A stretch of DNA of 64,000 nucleotides from Paenibacillus camelliae (GTDB lineage: Bacteria > Bacillota > Bacilli > Paenibacillales > Paenibacillaceae), in NCBI RefSeq assembly GCF_023715345.1, contig NZ_JAMBNY010000016.1:1-64000 (forward strand). Reading direction: 5' to 3'. The position numbers and the translations under genes are program-made. Below are positions 25,296 through 34,952 of the stretch, piece by piece. The stretch's first letter is position 1. Each line of letters starts with the position of its first letter. The notes under the pieces are model-generated. The model did no database searches, was not told where the DNA came from, and saw nothing but the letters and a program-made list of their open reading frames with translations.

Positions 25296-26450
25296 CTATG
25301 GGGTACGCGGAGGAAGCGGTCCAAAGAACATGTTGAGATTACATTGAATTCGTCCGTTGTACAGCTTGCGTTTCTTATCCGCAACCTTGCCCATATAATG
25401 CTCGACATCTGTTGATGGACTAAAGATAAAGTAAGACCATGTTGGATAGTATAGCGTCACTTTACCGAGCTGACGCATCGCTAGCTCAGCTTCTGTCTCA
25501 TCACCTAAGCGCTCACCGTATGGTGGATTCGTAATGACTACGCCGTAATCTCCTTGAGGTCTGATCTTAGAAACAGGCAGCACCTGCAGCTTAATTTCCT
25601 TGCCAAAGCCAGCACGACGAATCGCTTGCTGCGCGATTTCGATTGCATTAGGATCGATATCCGAGCCCATGATGTTTAGTGGGATATCATCCTTTACTGA
25701 ATCATAGGCTTCATCACGTGCTCGGTCCCATAGCTCGGCAGGAACAAGCTGCCAATTTTCGGAATCGAAGCTGCGGCGCAGTCCAGGAGCGATGTTCCAT
25801 CCCAGCATAGCTGCTTCAATGAGAATTGTGCCTGAGCCGCAGAAAGGATCATAAAGCGGTCGATCTGGCTTCCAGCGAGATAACTGAACAATAGCAGAAG
25901 CCATCGTTTCACGAAGCGGAGCTTCTGTTGCGGCTTTACGATAGCCGCGCTTATGTAATCCTGAGCCAGAAGTATCAATCGTCAGCAACGCTTCATCGTT
26001 AAGAAGGGTTATCTCAATAACATAGAGAGGACCATCCTCAGAAAACCATTCAACGCCGTGCTTCTCCTTAAGCTTTTCAACGATCGCTTTTTTTACGACA
26101 CCTTGCACAGCAGGCACACTTGTAAGCTGGGATTTATGAGAGCGACCATTTACCGGAAATTCTGCATCAGCGGGAATCCAGTCCTCCCAGTTTAGCGCCT
26201 TTACACCTTCAAACAAATCATCAAAGGTTGTCGCTTTGAACCGGCCCATATTAATGAGTACACGTCCAGCGGTACGCAGCCATAGGTTAGCACGTGCAAT
26301 ATCGATGAAATCACCTTTAAAGTTCACTCGACCGTTTTCGGTAACGGTATCCGTATATCCAAGCTCCTTCAGCTCACGAGCAACAATCGATTCAAGTCCC
26401 ATTGGAGCTGTAGCAATTAAATTCAATTCAGCCATATATGCAACACTCAT
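25296..26450 (-). CDS. THUMP-domain class I RNA methyltransferase (YpsC/RlmL-like)
   Basis: A 384-residue S-adenosylmethionine-dependent RNA methyltransferase. A THUMP domain (about 50-155) precedes the Rossmann domain, which shows the SAM motif DPFCGSGTILIEAA and the N2-guanine methylation motif NPPYGERLG. It matches B. subtilis YpsC and the first half of E. coli RlmL, so it probably methylates a guanine of 23S rRNA. The ATG at 26450 has a weak ribosome site; the ATG at 26435 is an alternative. Confidence 0.92.
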   Translation of the reverse strand: MSVAYMAELNLIATAPMGLESIVARELKELGYTDTVTENGRVNFKGDFIDIARANLWLRTAGRVLINMGRFKATTFDDLFEGVKALNWEDWIPADAEFPVNGRSHKSQLTSVPAVQGVVKKAIVEKLKEKHGVEWFSEDGPLYVIEITLLNDEALLTIDTSGSGLHKRGYRKAATEAPLRETMASAIVQLSRWKPDRPLYDPFCGSGTILIEAAMLGWNIAPGLRRSFDSENWQLVPAELWDRARDEAYDSVKDDIPLNIMGSDIDPNAIEIAQQAIRRAGFGKEIKLQVLPVSKIRPQGDYGVVITNPPYGERLGDETEAELAMRQLGKVTLYYPTWSYFIFSPSTDVEHYMGKVADKKRKLYNGRIQCNLNMFFGPLPPRTP

Positions 26451-26629
26451 TTCTTTATAAAGTAGATCGAACTTCTATGCTAAATGCTATTTTACTGTAT
26501 CTTGCTCAAATAACAAAGCTTGATTCAGTAATGTTGTCACAGCGACTATAAAATCATACAATAAACGTTAGACTAATGATAGATATTTGTGGAAAATCGA
26601 CAAAGTGCAGAATGAGAGGAATCGCTAAC

Positions 26630-27259
26630 GTGACGAATGAAGAACAATATATCGACAGTTTATTTGAACAAGATGAAATCCTAGAGAACATTCGTGTAGC
26701 AACGAGCGCAGCAGGAATGCCTGATATAGCAGTGGCTCAAGGCTATGGACGCTTGCTTACGATGCTAGTCAGTATGAACAACGTAACGAATGCGCTAGAA
26801 ATCGGTGCCCTAGGCGGATACAGCGGAGTATGCATCGCGCGTGGCTTGCAGCAGGGAGGACGATTAACGTGCCTAGAGCTGCTGCCACAGTTTGCTGAGG
26901 TGGCAAAAACCAATGTAACAAAGGCAGGCTTTGGAGAGCAGATTGATTATATGATTGGTGACGCTAAGCTTAGCCTAGAGCAGCTTGTCGAGAGGAATGA
27001 ACGCTTTCAATTTTTCTTTATCGATGCGGATAAGGAAGGGTATCCAGCTTACTTAGAATATGCCATTCGATTGGCGGATCCAGGTGCGATCATCGTAGCA
27101 GACAATATATTGCTCCGCGGTCGTACCATTAATGAGAACAAGCAAGGACCTGCTGTTCAAGCTGTACGTTCGTTCAACGAAACGATTGTAAGGGACGCTC
27201 GCTTGCAGAGCACGATATTGCCAGGCTATGACGGATTGGCAATCGCGCGTGTGCTTTAG
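26630..27259 (+). CDS. O-methyltransferase family 3 protein
   Basis: A 209-residue class I SAM-dependent methyltransferase. EIGALGGYSG is the SAM-binding loop, and FIDADKEGYPAYLEYAIRL with IVADNILLRG is the divalent-metal site region typical of catechol O-methyltransferase-like bacterial proteins (YrrM type). The GTG at 26630 is preferred because AGAGGA lies 9 bases upstream and the resulting length is usual; an ATG at 26612 is possible. Divergent from the RNA methyltransferase gene. The substrate is unknown. Confidence 0.87.
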   Translation: MTNEEQYIDSLFEQDEILENIRVATSAAGMPDIAVAQGYGRLLTMLVSMNNVTNALEIGALGGYSGVCIARGLQQGGRLTCLELLPQFAEVAKTNVTKAGFGEQIDYMIGDAKLSLEQLVERNERFQFFFIDADKEGYPAYLEYAIRLADPGAIIVADNILLRGRTINENKQGPAVQAVRSFNETIVRDARLQSTILPGYDGLAIARVL

Positions 27260-27301
27260 TACAGACTAGCGAGGATAGATTATTCTAACTTATAAACGTG
27301 A

Positions 27302-27349
27302 AACAGCTAAGCAAGTTGTGCGCTTATCGGCACAGCAGGCTTAGCTGTT
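27302..27349. terminator. Hairpin between convergent genes
   Basis: AACAGCTAAGC (27302-27312) pairs perfectly with GCTTAGCTGTT (27339-27349), with an inner TGTGC/GCACA helix. The T-run is weak. Confidence 0.55.
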
Positions 27350-27378
27350 AAAGGGTTAAGGGTAGTGGCAGCTTCGAG

Positions 27379-28605
27379 CTAGTGCTTTTCCTGCCTTTTT
27401 AGTTTTAGCTTAGCTCGCTGGTTTATCAAGGAGTACCAAGCCCAAATTCCATTGACCAGCATTAATACAGCTGAAATAATAAATAGTCCATCGATACCAA
27501 TCCAGCCAGATACAACACCGCCAGCAACGGGGGCAATCACATTGCCTAGACTAATAAAGCTGCTATTGAAGCTGTAGGTCCGCGTCTCCATACCTCTAGG
27601 AGAGTATTGGCCAAGCAAAGCGTTGACTGTCGGCACGAGACCTCCTAGGAAAAAACCGAGACAGAAGCGGGCAATTAACAAATGCCAAACATCTGAAGCG
27701 ACGGCTTGGGGAATAAAGCTGACTGCTGCTCCAACTAGACTGATGAGCAATATTTTTTCTGCACCAATGCGATCACCAATTTTGCCAAGCACGGGTGAGG
27801 CGAGCATATTAGAAAGCCCGGTGGCCGAGCTTACAAGCCCTGCGAAGAAAGCGATATTGACTAATTCAGGATTAAGCTCCTGTATGTAGAGCGGTATTAA
27901 CGACATAGGGCTCATATTAGCAAATTGAATCAAAACCGTAATCATAAACAATGCCATAATCTGAGGCACTGCGATGATTTGCTTGAATCCGGCTAGCACG
28001 GACATTTGCTCAGTGTTAGACGCTTCCTTGCGATTAAAGCGCTCCTTTACGACGAATAAAACGATCATTGTCGCAATAAAGATCGAGGCACCTGTAATAT
28101 AAAATATAAAACGATAGCCTATCGCATCTGCAAGAATTCCACCTATAAGCGGACCAAGAATCGTACCAGCAATTCCTCCAGATTGCAGCGTTCCCATAGC
28201 GAATCCAAGCTTTTCTTTAGGTGTTGTGGCAGAGACAAGAGCTACTGAAGCAGGGTTAAAGCCTGAGATGACACCGTTGAGCAATCGCAGCAGCAGTAAA
28301 TGGAGCGGTGTTGCGGCAAAGCCCATCAAGCACATGACAATCGCCATACCGAAGCCTGAACGCAGTAGCATAAGCTTACGGCCATAGCGTTCGGACAGTT
28401 TACCCCATAACGGCTGGAATAAAAAGGCGGTAACAAAGTTACTGGCAAAAATCGCTCCAGCCCATATCCCGATTGCATGGGGATCACTCAGGCCTAGATC
28501 AGTTTGCAAATATAGGGTCAAAAATGGCATAATCATAGTCATGCCAGACATTACTAGAAACTGACCAAACCATAAGACGATAAGATTCTTTTTCCATTGT
28601 TCCAT
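27379..28605 (-). CDS. MFS transporter, multidrug efflux type
   Basis: A 408-residue transporter with about 12 membrane spans. The motif A loop between spans 2 and 3 reads GKLSERYGRKLMLL, and LGPLIGGILAD in span 5 is motif C of drug:proton antiporters (DHA1). The ATG at 28605 begins MEQWKKN. A TTG 24 bases upstream would add MQTCYNNS, but neither has a ribosome site. A TGC-TATAAT box lies 6 bases before the ATG, so the mRNA may be leaderless. Convergent with the O-methyltransferase gene. The substrate is unknown. Confidence 0.9.
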   Translation of the reverse strand: MEQWKKNLIVLWFGQFLVMSGMTMIMPFLTLYLQTDLGLSDPHAIGIWAGAIFASNFVTAFLFQPLWGKLSERYGRKLMLLRSGFGMAIVMCLMGFAATPLHLLLLRLLNGVISGFNPASVALVSATTPKEKLGFAMGTLQSGGIAGTILGPLIGGILADAIGYRFIFYITGASIFIATMIVLFVVKERFNRKEASNTEQMSVLAGFKQIIAVPQIMALFMITVLIQFANMSPMSLIPLYIQELNPELVNIAFFAGLVSSATGLSNMLASPVLGKIGDRIGAEKILLISLVGAAVSFIPQAVASDVWHLLIARFCLGFFLGGLVPTVNALLGQYSPRGMETRTYSFNSSFISLGNVIAPVAGGVVSGWIGIDGLFIISAVLMLVNGIWAWYSLINQRAKLKLKRQEKH

Positions 28606-28611
28606 ACTATT

Positions 28612-28620
28612 ATTATAGCA
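28612..28620 (-). promoter_or_regulatory. Extended -10 promoter of the MFS gene
   Basis: On the minus strand TGCTATAAT ends 6 bases before the ATG at 28605. No good -35 box lies 16-18 bases upstream. Confidence 0.5.
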
Positions 28621-28764
28621 TGTTTGCAAAACAATATTTTATACGCTGCATTTAACTCAAATGTCATTGGATTGTCAAAGGAATCTACAACGATGAGTTG
28701 TTAGTACCAAGTGAAATGGGGCATAATGAGTAAGAAATGAATATAAAGTGAGAAGAGGGTCTTC

Positions 28765-29829
28765 ATGACATACAATGATTTGTTTTTACGCGCTTGTATG
28801 AAAGAAAAGGTTGAACGTGTGCCGGTATGGTATATGCGTCAGGCTGGGAGATATGATCCTGAATATCGCAAGATTAAAGAGAAATATAGTTTGCTGGAAA
28901 TTTGCAAGCAGCCTGAGCTAGCGGCAGAAGTAACGATGATGCCAGTAAAAAAACTCGGAGTCGATGCTGCAATTCTATATTCAGATATTATGAACCCTGT
29001 CGCATCGCTAGGTATTGATTTTGATATTGTAGCGAATGTTGGACCGGTGATCTACAATCCGATACGTACGGCTGAAGATGTAGCAAGATTGAAGCCAATT
29101 GATGTGGAGGGCGATCTTTCGCATGTGATCGAGACGATTAAAATATTAGCAGGCGAGCTCAAGGTACCACTGATTACATTTGCGGGTGCGCCATTTACGA
29201 TTGCTAGTTATTTAATAGAAGGCAAGCCATCGAAAAATTATCTCCGCACGAAGGAGCTCATGTATAGTGCTCCTGACGTTTGGTTTCAATTAATGGATAA
29301 GCTTGGTGACATGGTTATTACATATTTGCGAGCACATATCGCAGCGGGCGGAAAAGCATTTCAGCTGTTTGATAGCTGGGTAGGTGCACTAACACCAGCG
29401 GATTTCAAGACGTTTGTGCTGCCTACGATTGAACGAATCTTTTCAGAGCTGAGTGATCTGCCACAACCAAAAATTTATTTCCCAGGAGTTGCATCCGGAG
29501 AGCTGCTCCCTGAGCTGAAGAACGTTCAAGCAAATGTGATCGGCCTGGATTGGAGAATCTCCATTGAGGAAGGTAGACGCAGACTTGAACATCGTGTAGC
29601 GGTTCAGGGGAATTTAGATCCAACGATTTTACAGGCACCGCAGCATGTGATTGAAAAGCGAGCAGCAGAGATCATAGATCAAGGTATACAAGAGCCCGGC
29701 TATATCTTTAATTTGGGACATGGACTGTACCCTGAGGCATCACTGGATAAGCTAAAAGCATTAACCGAATTCATCCATGACTATTCAGATCAAGCATATG
29801 CAAAGCAGAAACAGGAGGCTAAATCATAA
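28765..29829 (+). CDS. hemE: Uroporphyrinogen decarboxylase
   Basis: A 354-residue enzyme decarboxylating uroporphyrinogen III to coproporphyrinogen III in haem synthesis. The signatures VPVWYMRQAGRYDPEYR near the N-terminus and PLITFAGAPFTIASYLIEG (about 138-155) are intact, as are DSWVGAL and GNLDPTIL. It is the first gene of hemEHY, and its TAA stop shares a base with the hemH start. This gene order is the usual Firmicutes coproporphyrin-dependent haem operon. Confidence 0.97.
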   Translation: MTYNDLFLRACMKEKVERVPVWYMRQAGRYDPEYRKIKEKYSLLEICKQPELAAEVTMMPVKKLGVDAAILYSDIMNPVASLGIDFDIVANVGPVIYNPIRTAEDVARLKPIDVEGDLSHVIETIKILAGELKVPLITFAGAPFTIASYLIEGKPSKNYLRTKELMYSAPDVWFQLMDKLGDMVITYLRAHIAAGGKAFQLFDSWVGALTPADFKTFVLPTIERIFSELSDLPQPKIYFPGVASGELLPELKNVQANVIGLDWRISIEEGRRRLEHRVAVQGNLDPTILQAPQHVIEKRAAEIIDQGIQEPGYIFNLGHGLYPEASLDKLKALTEFIHDYSDQAYAKQKQEAKS

Positions 29830-30773
29830 TGGTGCAAGCATCAAAAATAGGTGTGCTCGTCATGTCATATGGCACACCCACATCGCTAGATAACGTTGAA
29901 GCATACTACACACATATTCGCCGCGGTCATCCTCCAACAGAGGAGCAGCTCCAAGAGCTGAAGGATCGCTATGAAGCGATTGTAGGTGGTGTATTCCCTT
30001 TACGTGAAAATACGAATGCTCAGGTTGCAGGGCTGCAGGCCAAGTTGGATGAGATTGCACCTGGCCGCTATCAATGCTTTCAGGGCTTGAAGCATGCAGA
30101 ACCGTTTATTGAAGATGGTGTAGAGGAAATCGCAAAAGCAGGCATCACACAAGCGGTTGGTATTGTACTTGCACCGCATTATTCTGTGATGAGTGTCGGT
30201 GGTTATATTAAGCGAGCACAGGTGAAGGCTACGGAGCTAGGTATTAAAATGTGCTTCGTTCATTCCTACCATCTGCATCCGAAGCTCGTAAGTGCGCTAT
30301 CCGATCGTGTTAACAAGGTGCATGAGCAGCTGCTTCCATTAAGTGGAGAAAAGCCGGTAAAGGTGTTATTTAGTGCACATAGCCTACCAGAAAAAATTAG
30401 AGAGCTTGGCGATCCGTACGAGCAGCAGCTGTTAAATACGTCCGAGGCAATCGCAGAAGCTACAGAAATCGAAGACTGGGAATTTACATGGCAGAGCGCT
30501 GGTCGTACCAACGAGCCATGGCTTGGTCCAGATATTCTAGATACGATGGAACGGGTCGCACAAGAAGGATACAAGGCGGTTCTGTCTGCACCTATCGGCT
30601 TCGTGTCCGATCATCTGGAAGTACTATATGATCTCGATATTGAAGCAAAGGCAAAGGCAGCAGAGCTTGGCATTGCATTTGATCGAATTGAAATGTTAAA
30701 CACAGATCCACTGTACATGGAAACGTTGGCCGAATCGGTTGTAACTGTCCGTGAACAGCTAGGAAAGGATTGA
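29829..30773 (+). CDS. hemH: Coproporphyrin III ferrochelatase (CpfC/HemH)
   Basis: A 314-residue monomeric ferrochelatase inserting iron into coproporphyrin III. The family motifs are LVMSYGTP at the start, LFSAHSLPEKI with the metal-site histidine in the middle, and APIGFVSDHLEVLYDLD with the conserved histidine and glutamate near the C-terminus. It overlaps hemE by one base and ends 4 bases before hemY. No Fe-S cluster cysteines are seen, as is usual in Bacilli. Confidence 0.96.
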   Translation: MVQASKIGVLVMSYGTPTSLDNVEAYYTHIRRGHPPTEEQLQELKDRYEAIVGGVFPLRENTNAQVAGLQAKLDEIAPGRYQCFQGLKHAEPFIEDGVEEIAKAGITQAVGIVLAPHYSVMSVGGYIKRAQVKATELGIKMCFVHSYHLHPKLVSALSDRVNKVHEQLLPLSGEKPVKVLFSAHSLPEKIRELGDPYEQQLLNTSEAIAEATEIEDWEFTWQSAGRTNEPWLGPDILDTMERVAQEGYKAVLSAPIGFVSDHLEVLYDLDIEAKAKAAELGIAFDRIEMLNTDPLYMETLAESVVTVREQLGKD

Positions 30774-30777
30774 GTAT

Positions 30778-32205
30778 ATGCGGAGTGCAGAATCAATTGA
30801 TACGATTGTCGTAATTGGCGGGGGGATCAGTGGACTGAGCTCCGCTTTTTACTTGCGTAAAATGGCGGAGGAGCAAGGAAGATCAATCCAAATCGAGCTA
30901 GTAGAAGCAGGACCACAGCTCGGAGGTAAAATTAATACGCTGCATAGAGATGGCTTTGTTATAGAAAAGGGACCGGATTCGTTTCTATCACGAAAGCTAC
31001 CGATCATCGAGCTGGCACATGATCTTGGGATTGAGGAAGAGTTGGTTCCGACAAATACGAAAGCTGCAAAAACCTATATCATGAAGGATGGTAGACTTCA
31101 TTCAATGCCAAAGGGGCTCGTGCTAGGCATCCCTACGAGTATATTGCCCTTTCTAGAGTCTGACCTCGTGAGCGGGCAAGGCAAGCTAACTGCGCTTGCG
31201 GATGTGTGGAAGCGACCTCAGCCACAGGATGATGATGAATCGCTGGGCGGATTTTTAGCTAGAAGAATAGGCGATGAGATCGTAAAGCATATAGCAGAAC
31301 CGCTATTGGCAGGCATCTATGCGGGAGATTTGTACAAGCTAAGTCTTCAGGCAACATTCCCACAGTTTGCACAGTATGAGAAGGAGCATGGCAGCATCAT
31401 ATTAGGCTCGCGTCATCAGCGAGCGCTTATGGCAGAGAAGAATAAAGGGAAGCCTCCGGCAACCTTTATGACATTTAGAAAAGGCCTAACAACGATGGTT
31501 GAGGCACTAATAAAAGAGCTGGAGTCAATCACGATACATACAGGTATAAAGGTAGATGCGTTGAACCCGCAGGCTCGAGGCTATGAGCTGTCACTATCTA
31601 ACGGTCAAAAGCTGCAAGCAGATGCTGTCATCGTGACGACACCTGCATATGCTGCCCATGATCTGCTTAAAGAACATATCGAAAATCGCATGCTAGAAGC
31701 GATACGTTATGTTTCAGTAGCAAATGTTGTGCTAGCCTTCGATAAATCGACCATCGATGTGCAATTTGACGGGTCTGGCTTTTTAGTCCCTCGTTCAGAA
31801 GGCTTGCGTATTACCGCATGTACCTGGACTTCTAATAAATGGCTCCATTCCACTCCTGATGATAAAGTGCTAGTGCGATGCTACGTAGGGCATTCAGAGG
31901 ATCAAGAGTCGATCAAGCTAGATGATGAAGCGTTAGTTGCAGCTGTTCGTGAAGATATTGAGAAGGCCATTGGATTAAAGGCAACACCGATTTTCACGGA
32001 GATTACGCGCTTAAATCGTTCGATGCCACAATACCCAGTCGGTCATGTGCAAGCAATTCGTGAGCTGAGAACAGAGCTGAATGAAAAGCTGCCTGGCGTG
32101 TGGGTAACTGGAGCAGCCTTTGACGGCGTTGGATTACCGGATTGTATTCGTCAAGGGAAAGAAGCTGCGCGATTGATGTTGGACTATATCGCACATAAAT
32201 CATAA
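30778..32205 (+). CDS. hemY: Coproporphyrinogen III oxidase (CgoX/HemY)
   Basis: A 475-residue FAD enzyme oxidising coproporphyrinogen III to coproporphyrin III. The N-terminal dinucleotide-binding motif VVIGGGISGLSSAFYL is followed by GPQLGGKI, and the C-terminal FAD-contact segment reads VWVTGAAFDGVGLPDCI. It is the third gene of hemEHY; the final enzyme, HemQ, is not in the window. A hairpin terminator follows 77 bases after the stop. Confidence 0.96.
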   Translation: MRSAESIDTIVVIGGGISGLSSAFYLRKMAEEQGRSIQIELVEAGPQLGGKINTLHRDGFVIEKGPDSFLSRKLPIIELAHDLGIEEELVPTNTKAAKTYIMKDGRLHSMPKGLVLGIPTSILPFLESDLVSGQGKLTALADVWKRPQPQDDDESLGGFLARRIGDEIVKHIAEPLLAGIYAGDLYKLSLQATFPQFAQYEKEHGSIILGSRHQRALMAEKNKGKPPATFMTFRKGLTTMVEALIKELESITIHTGIKVDALNPQARGYELSLSNGQKLQADAVIVTTPAYAAHDLLKEHIENRMLEAIRYVSVANVVLAFDKSTIDVQFDGSGFLVPRSEGLRITACTWTSNKWLHSTPDDKVLVRCYVGHSEDQESIKLDDEALVAAVREDIEKAIGLKATPIFTEITRLNRSMPQYPVGHVQAIRELRTELNEKLPGVWVTGAAFDGVGLPDCIRQGKEAARLMLDYIAHKS

Positions 32206-32282
32206 CGCTACAAGATTCGATGTCGTATAACATTCAATGCTGCGTCGTGATTAAAGAGGGACTTTTGAACAATCTCTATTAT

Positions 32283-32330
32283 AAAGGCTGATTTCACTAT
32301 CTAGTGGTAGTGAATCAGCCTTTTATTTTT
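32283..32330 (+). terminator. Terminator of the hemEHY operon
   Basis: AAAGGCTGATTTCACTA (32283-32299) pairs with TAGTGAATCAGCCTTT (32308-32323), followed by TATTTTT. Confidence 0.85.
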
Positions 32331-32432
32331 CTGAAGGATGCAAATATAGGATACTCAAGACTTCAAGAACAAGTTATAATGAATAGAAAATCTTGCCACG
32401 AGAATGAACACTGTTAACAAAGGGGTGCGGTC

Positions 32433-33818
32433 ATGTCGTTATCAAGAGTGGAGTCTCGAAAACAGCAGCAATTGCAAACGCAGGGTAACAGGAAAAAAAG
32501 AAAAAGATCAGCATTAATATCGGTCAGTTTGGTCGCATTATTATTTATTGGGCTCGCGTTTGTATTTCAATATGACCGTATAAAGGATATGCTAAGCTCG
32601 ATAAGTGATAGCTTTAGTAAAGAGGAACGCATAATACATAATGTTGTGGATATTGAGCCAGGTTGGAGCGAGAATGTAACAGAAACCAATCAAGATGCTG
32701 TGACCGGGACAACGGATGGCGCTATTGATATTGAGGAGCCTGCTTCGTCTGAGCAAGACGGTACAGAAGCTTCCGGTGACGGGAGCCAAGGCGGTGGGAT
32801 AACCGGACATCCAGGCACAGGAGAAGATGGTGTACAGGAGCCTGTAACACCTCCGTCTGAGCCTAATATAGATGCGACCGTTCAACTTGCATTTGTTGGT
32901 GATATATTACAGGGAGAATATATTGATGGCTATTTGCAGCAGGAAGGCTACAATTACCCTTATGAGCAGGCGTTATTCCATTTAACGTCCGCTGACTTAA
33001 CTGCAGGTAATTTGGAGATGCCTATTACAACAAGAGATCAGCCAGCTGAGGACAAGACGTATATATTTAGAGGAAAGCCAGAAGCATTAACTGGACTCGT
33101 TCATGCTGGCATCGATGTCGTGTCACTTGCCAACAATCATACGCTGGATCATGGGATTGACGGTATGCTGGATACGAGAAAGTATCTAGATGAATACGGT
33201 ATTGCGCATGTAGGAGCGGGCAATAATGCAGAAGAAGCCTATGCCCCCGTCATCAAGGAGTCTAATGGTATAAAGGTTGCGTTTGTTGGAACGAGTAGGG
33301 TGCTTCCCGTCACGACTTGGAAGGCAACGCCTTATCAGGCAGGCTTAGCAGAGTCCTATGCACCAGAACAAACGCTGCAAGCAATAGAAGAGATAGAGGA
33401 TGAAGCGCATATTACTGTTGTGCTCGTACATTGGGGGATTGAACGCTCTGATTCTCCTGAGCCATATCAGTTGGATTTGGCAAGAAGATATATTGATGCA
33501 GGGGCAGATCTAGTGATTGGCAGTCACCCGCACGTACTGCAAGGCTTTGAGCAGTATAACGGAAAGTGGATTGCTTATTCATTAGGTAACTTTGTATTTG
33601 CAGCACATCCTAAAGGCAGGCAAGCTGAAACAGGAGTGTTGACGGCAACCTGCAATGCACAAGCAGAGTGTGAGGCGCAATTCGCACCGATGAAAATTGT
33701 TAACGCTCAGCCGACACCGATTGAAGGCGAGGCATCCCAGCAGCTGTTTGATTTCTTAGAAGAGGTTTCGTTCGATGTTAGAATTGACGAGAGAGGTAAT
33801 TTATCGGCTTCGCAATAG
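32433..33818 (+). CDS. CapA family membrane-anchored metallophosphatase-like protein
   Basis: A 461-residue protein. A basic N-terminus and one membrane span (about 27-46) precede a low-complexity linker rich in G, E, T and D (about 75-145) and then the CapA domain: FVGDILQGEYIDGYL, AGNLEMPI, LANNHTLDHG, VVLVHWGIE and GSHPHVLQGFE, all calcineurin-like metal-binding motifs. CapA proteins take part in poly-gamma-glutamate or exopolysaccharide production; no capB/capC genes are nearby, so the role here is open. TATAAT at 32375-32380 is a likely -10. Confidence 0.87.
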   Translation: MSLSRVESRKQQQLQTQGNRKKRKRSALISVSLVALLFIGLAFVFQYDRIKDMLSSISDSFSKEERIIHNVVDIEPGWSENVTETNQDAVTGTTDGAIDIEEPASSEQDGTEASGDGSQGGGITGHPGTGEDGVQEPVTPPSEPNIDATVQLAFVGDILQGEYIDGYLQQEGYNYPYEQALFHLTSADLTAGNLEMPITTRDQPAEDKTYIFRGKPEALTGLVHAGIDVVSLANNHTLDHGIDGMLDTRKYLDEYGIAHVGAGNNAEEAYAPVIKESNGIKVAFVGTSRVLPVTTWKATPYQAGLAESYAPEQTLQAIEEIEDEAHITVVLVHWGIERSDSPEPYQLDLARRYIDAGADLVIGSHPHVLQGFEQYNGKWIAYSLGNFVFAAHPKGRQAETGVLTATCNAQAECEAQFAPMKIVNAQPTPIEGEASQQLFDFLEEVSFDVRIDERGNLSASQ

Positions 33819-33867
33819 CCAATCATGTAGTATTGCAGTGGCCAATATAGAAAAGAGGCAGTAAAGA

Positions 33868-34689
33868 ATGGTTGCAATTGTATCAGAATGGTGGCTGCGG
33901 CTGCTAATAGGTTTAGTAGGAAGCGGCCTGATGGGATATGCAGCATACCGCGCAAGGTCATTGTCACAGTCAGGGATGATGTCAGCTATCGTCATGGGAA
34001 CGAGCTTCATACTTTTCGGAGAGCCAATCTGGTTTACATTACTCATCGTATTTTTCATAAGCTCAAGCTTTTGGTCCAAATGGCGAAAGTCTTCTAAAGC
34101 GAAGCAGAATGCGGAACAATTGTACGAGAAGGGAAGTCAGCGTGATGCAGGTCAGGTATGGGCGAACGGTGGAGTCGGTCTCTTGCTATGCGTAGTCTAT
34201 GCTGCGACGGAGCTGCAAGGTCTGCTGCTAGCCTATGTTGGTGTAATGGCAGCTGTCACAGCAGATACGTGGGCAACCGAGATTGGTGCATTAAGCAAAC
34301 GTCAGCCACGCTCGGTCATAACGCTTAAACCTGTTCAACCTGGAACAAGTGGTGGAGTGACAGCTCTTGGATTAGCGGCATCTACAGCAGGTGGATTGCT
34401 GATTGGTATAACTGCTTATATTATGGATTCGTCCTTACTGCATGCCATTTGGATTGGAGCGCTGACAGGATTACTAGGCTCTATTGCAGATTCATGGCTT
34501 GGTGCAAAGTGGCAGGCGATGTATCGCTGCGTCGTGTGCGGCAAGGAAACAGAACGAACCTCGCATTGTAAGCAGAGAACGACCTCGATACGGGGCGCTG
34601 CTTGGTTAAACAATGATCGAGTGAACATGCTATCGAGCATCATCGCCGGACTGATTGCTTTCATACTATCGATACTGATCATGACTTAG
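33868..34689 (+). CDS. DUF92 family membrane protein
   Basis: A 273-residue membrane protein with about six spans, matching DUF92 (TIGR00297): DAGQVWANGG, ADTWATEIGALSK and TLKPVQPGTSGGVTALG are the conserved blocks. Plant and cyanobacterial homologues are phytyl-phosphate kinases, so an isoprenoid-phosphate role is possible here. Two cysteines in YRCVVCGKETERTSHC lie in a late loop and resemble a zinc-binding patch. It starts 49 bases after the CapA gene. Confidence 0.85.
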   Translation: MVAIVSEWWLRLLIGLVGSGLMGYAAYRARSLSQSGMMSAIVMGTSFILFGEPIWFTLLIVFFISSSFWSKWRKSSKAKQNAEQLYEKGSQRDAGQVWANGGVGLLLCVVYAATELQGLLLAYVGVMAAVTADTWATEIGALSKRQPRSVITLKPVQPGTSGGVTALGLAASTAGGLLIGITAYIMDSSLLHAIWIGALTGLLGSIADSWLGAKWQAMYRCVVCGKETERTSHCKQRTTSIRGAAWLNNDRVNMLSSIIAGLIAFILSILIMT

Positions 34690-34780
34690 TATGGTTATGG
34701 TGTAGAGCGAACCTCTACATGTCTTATAGGAAAATGGAGCAATGCTTATATTCAAGTGAAATATATTGGTCCATGTACAG

Positions 34781-34839
34781 AAAAACCGTCTCCTTGTAAA
34801 TGGTTAGGTCATCCTTCCATTTACTAAGAGACGGTTTTT
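34781..34839. terminator. Terminator between convergent genes
   Basis: A roughly 22-bp stem with mismatches (34781-34803 with 34817-34839) begins with AAAAACCGTCTC and ends with GAGACGGTTTTT, so it can act on both strands. The rest of 34690-34952 holds only a small GGCGTGG/CCACGCC stem at 34881-34912. Confidence 0.8.
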
Positions 34840-34952
34840 GTAGTTTCGACTTTGATGACGATAAGGCTTGCAGCATACACGGCGTGGAATCAACAGCAAT
34901 TGAAGCCACGCCATGATCGAAGCGACCGTGAATGTGCTAAAAACTGCGCTCG

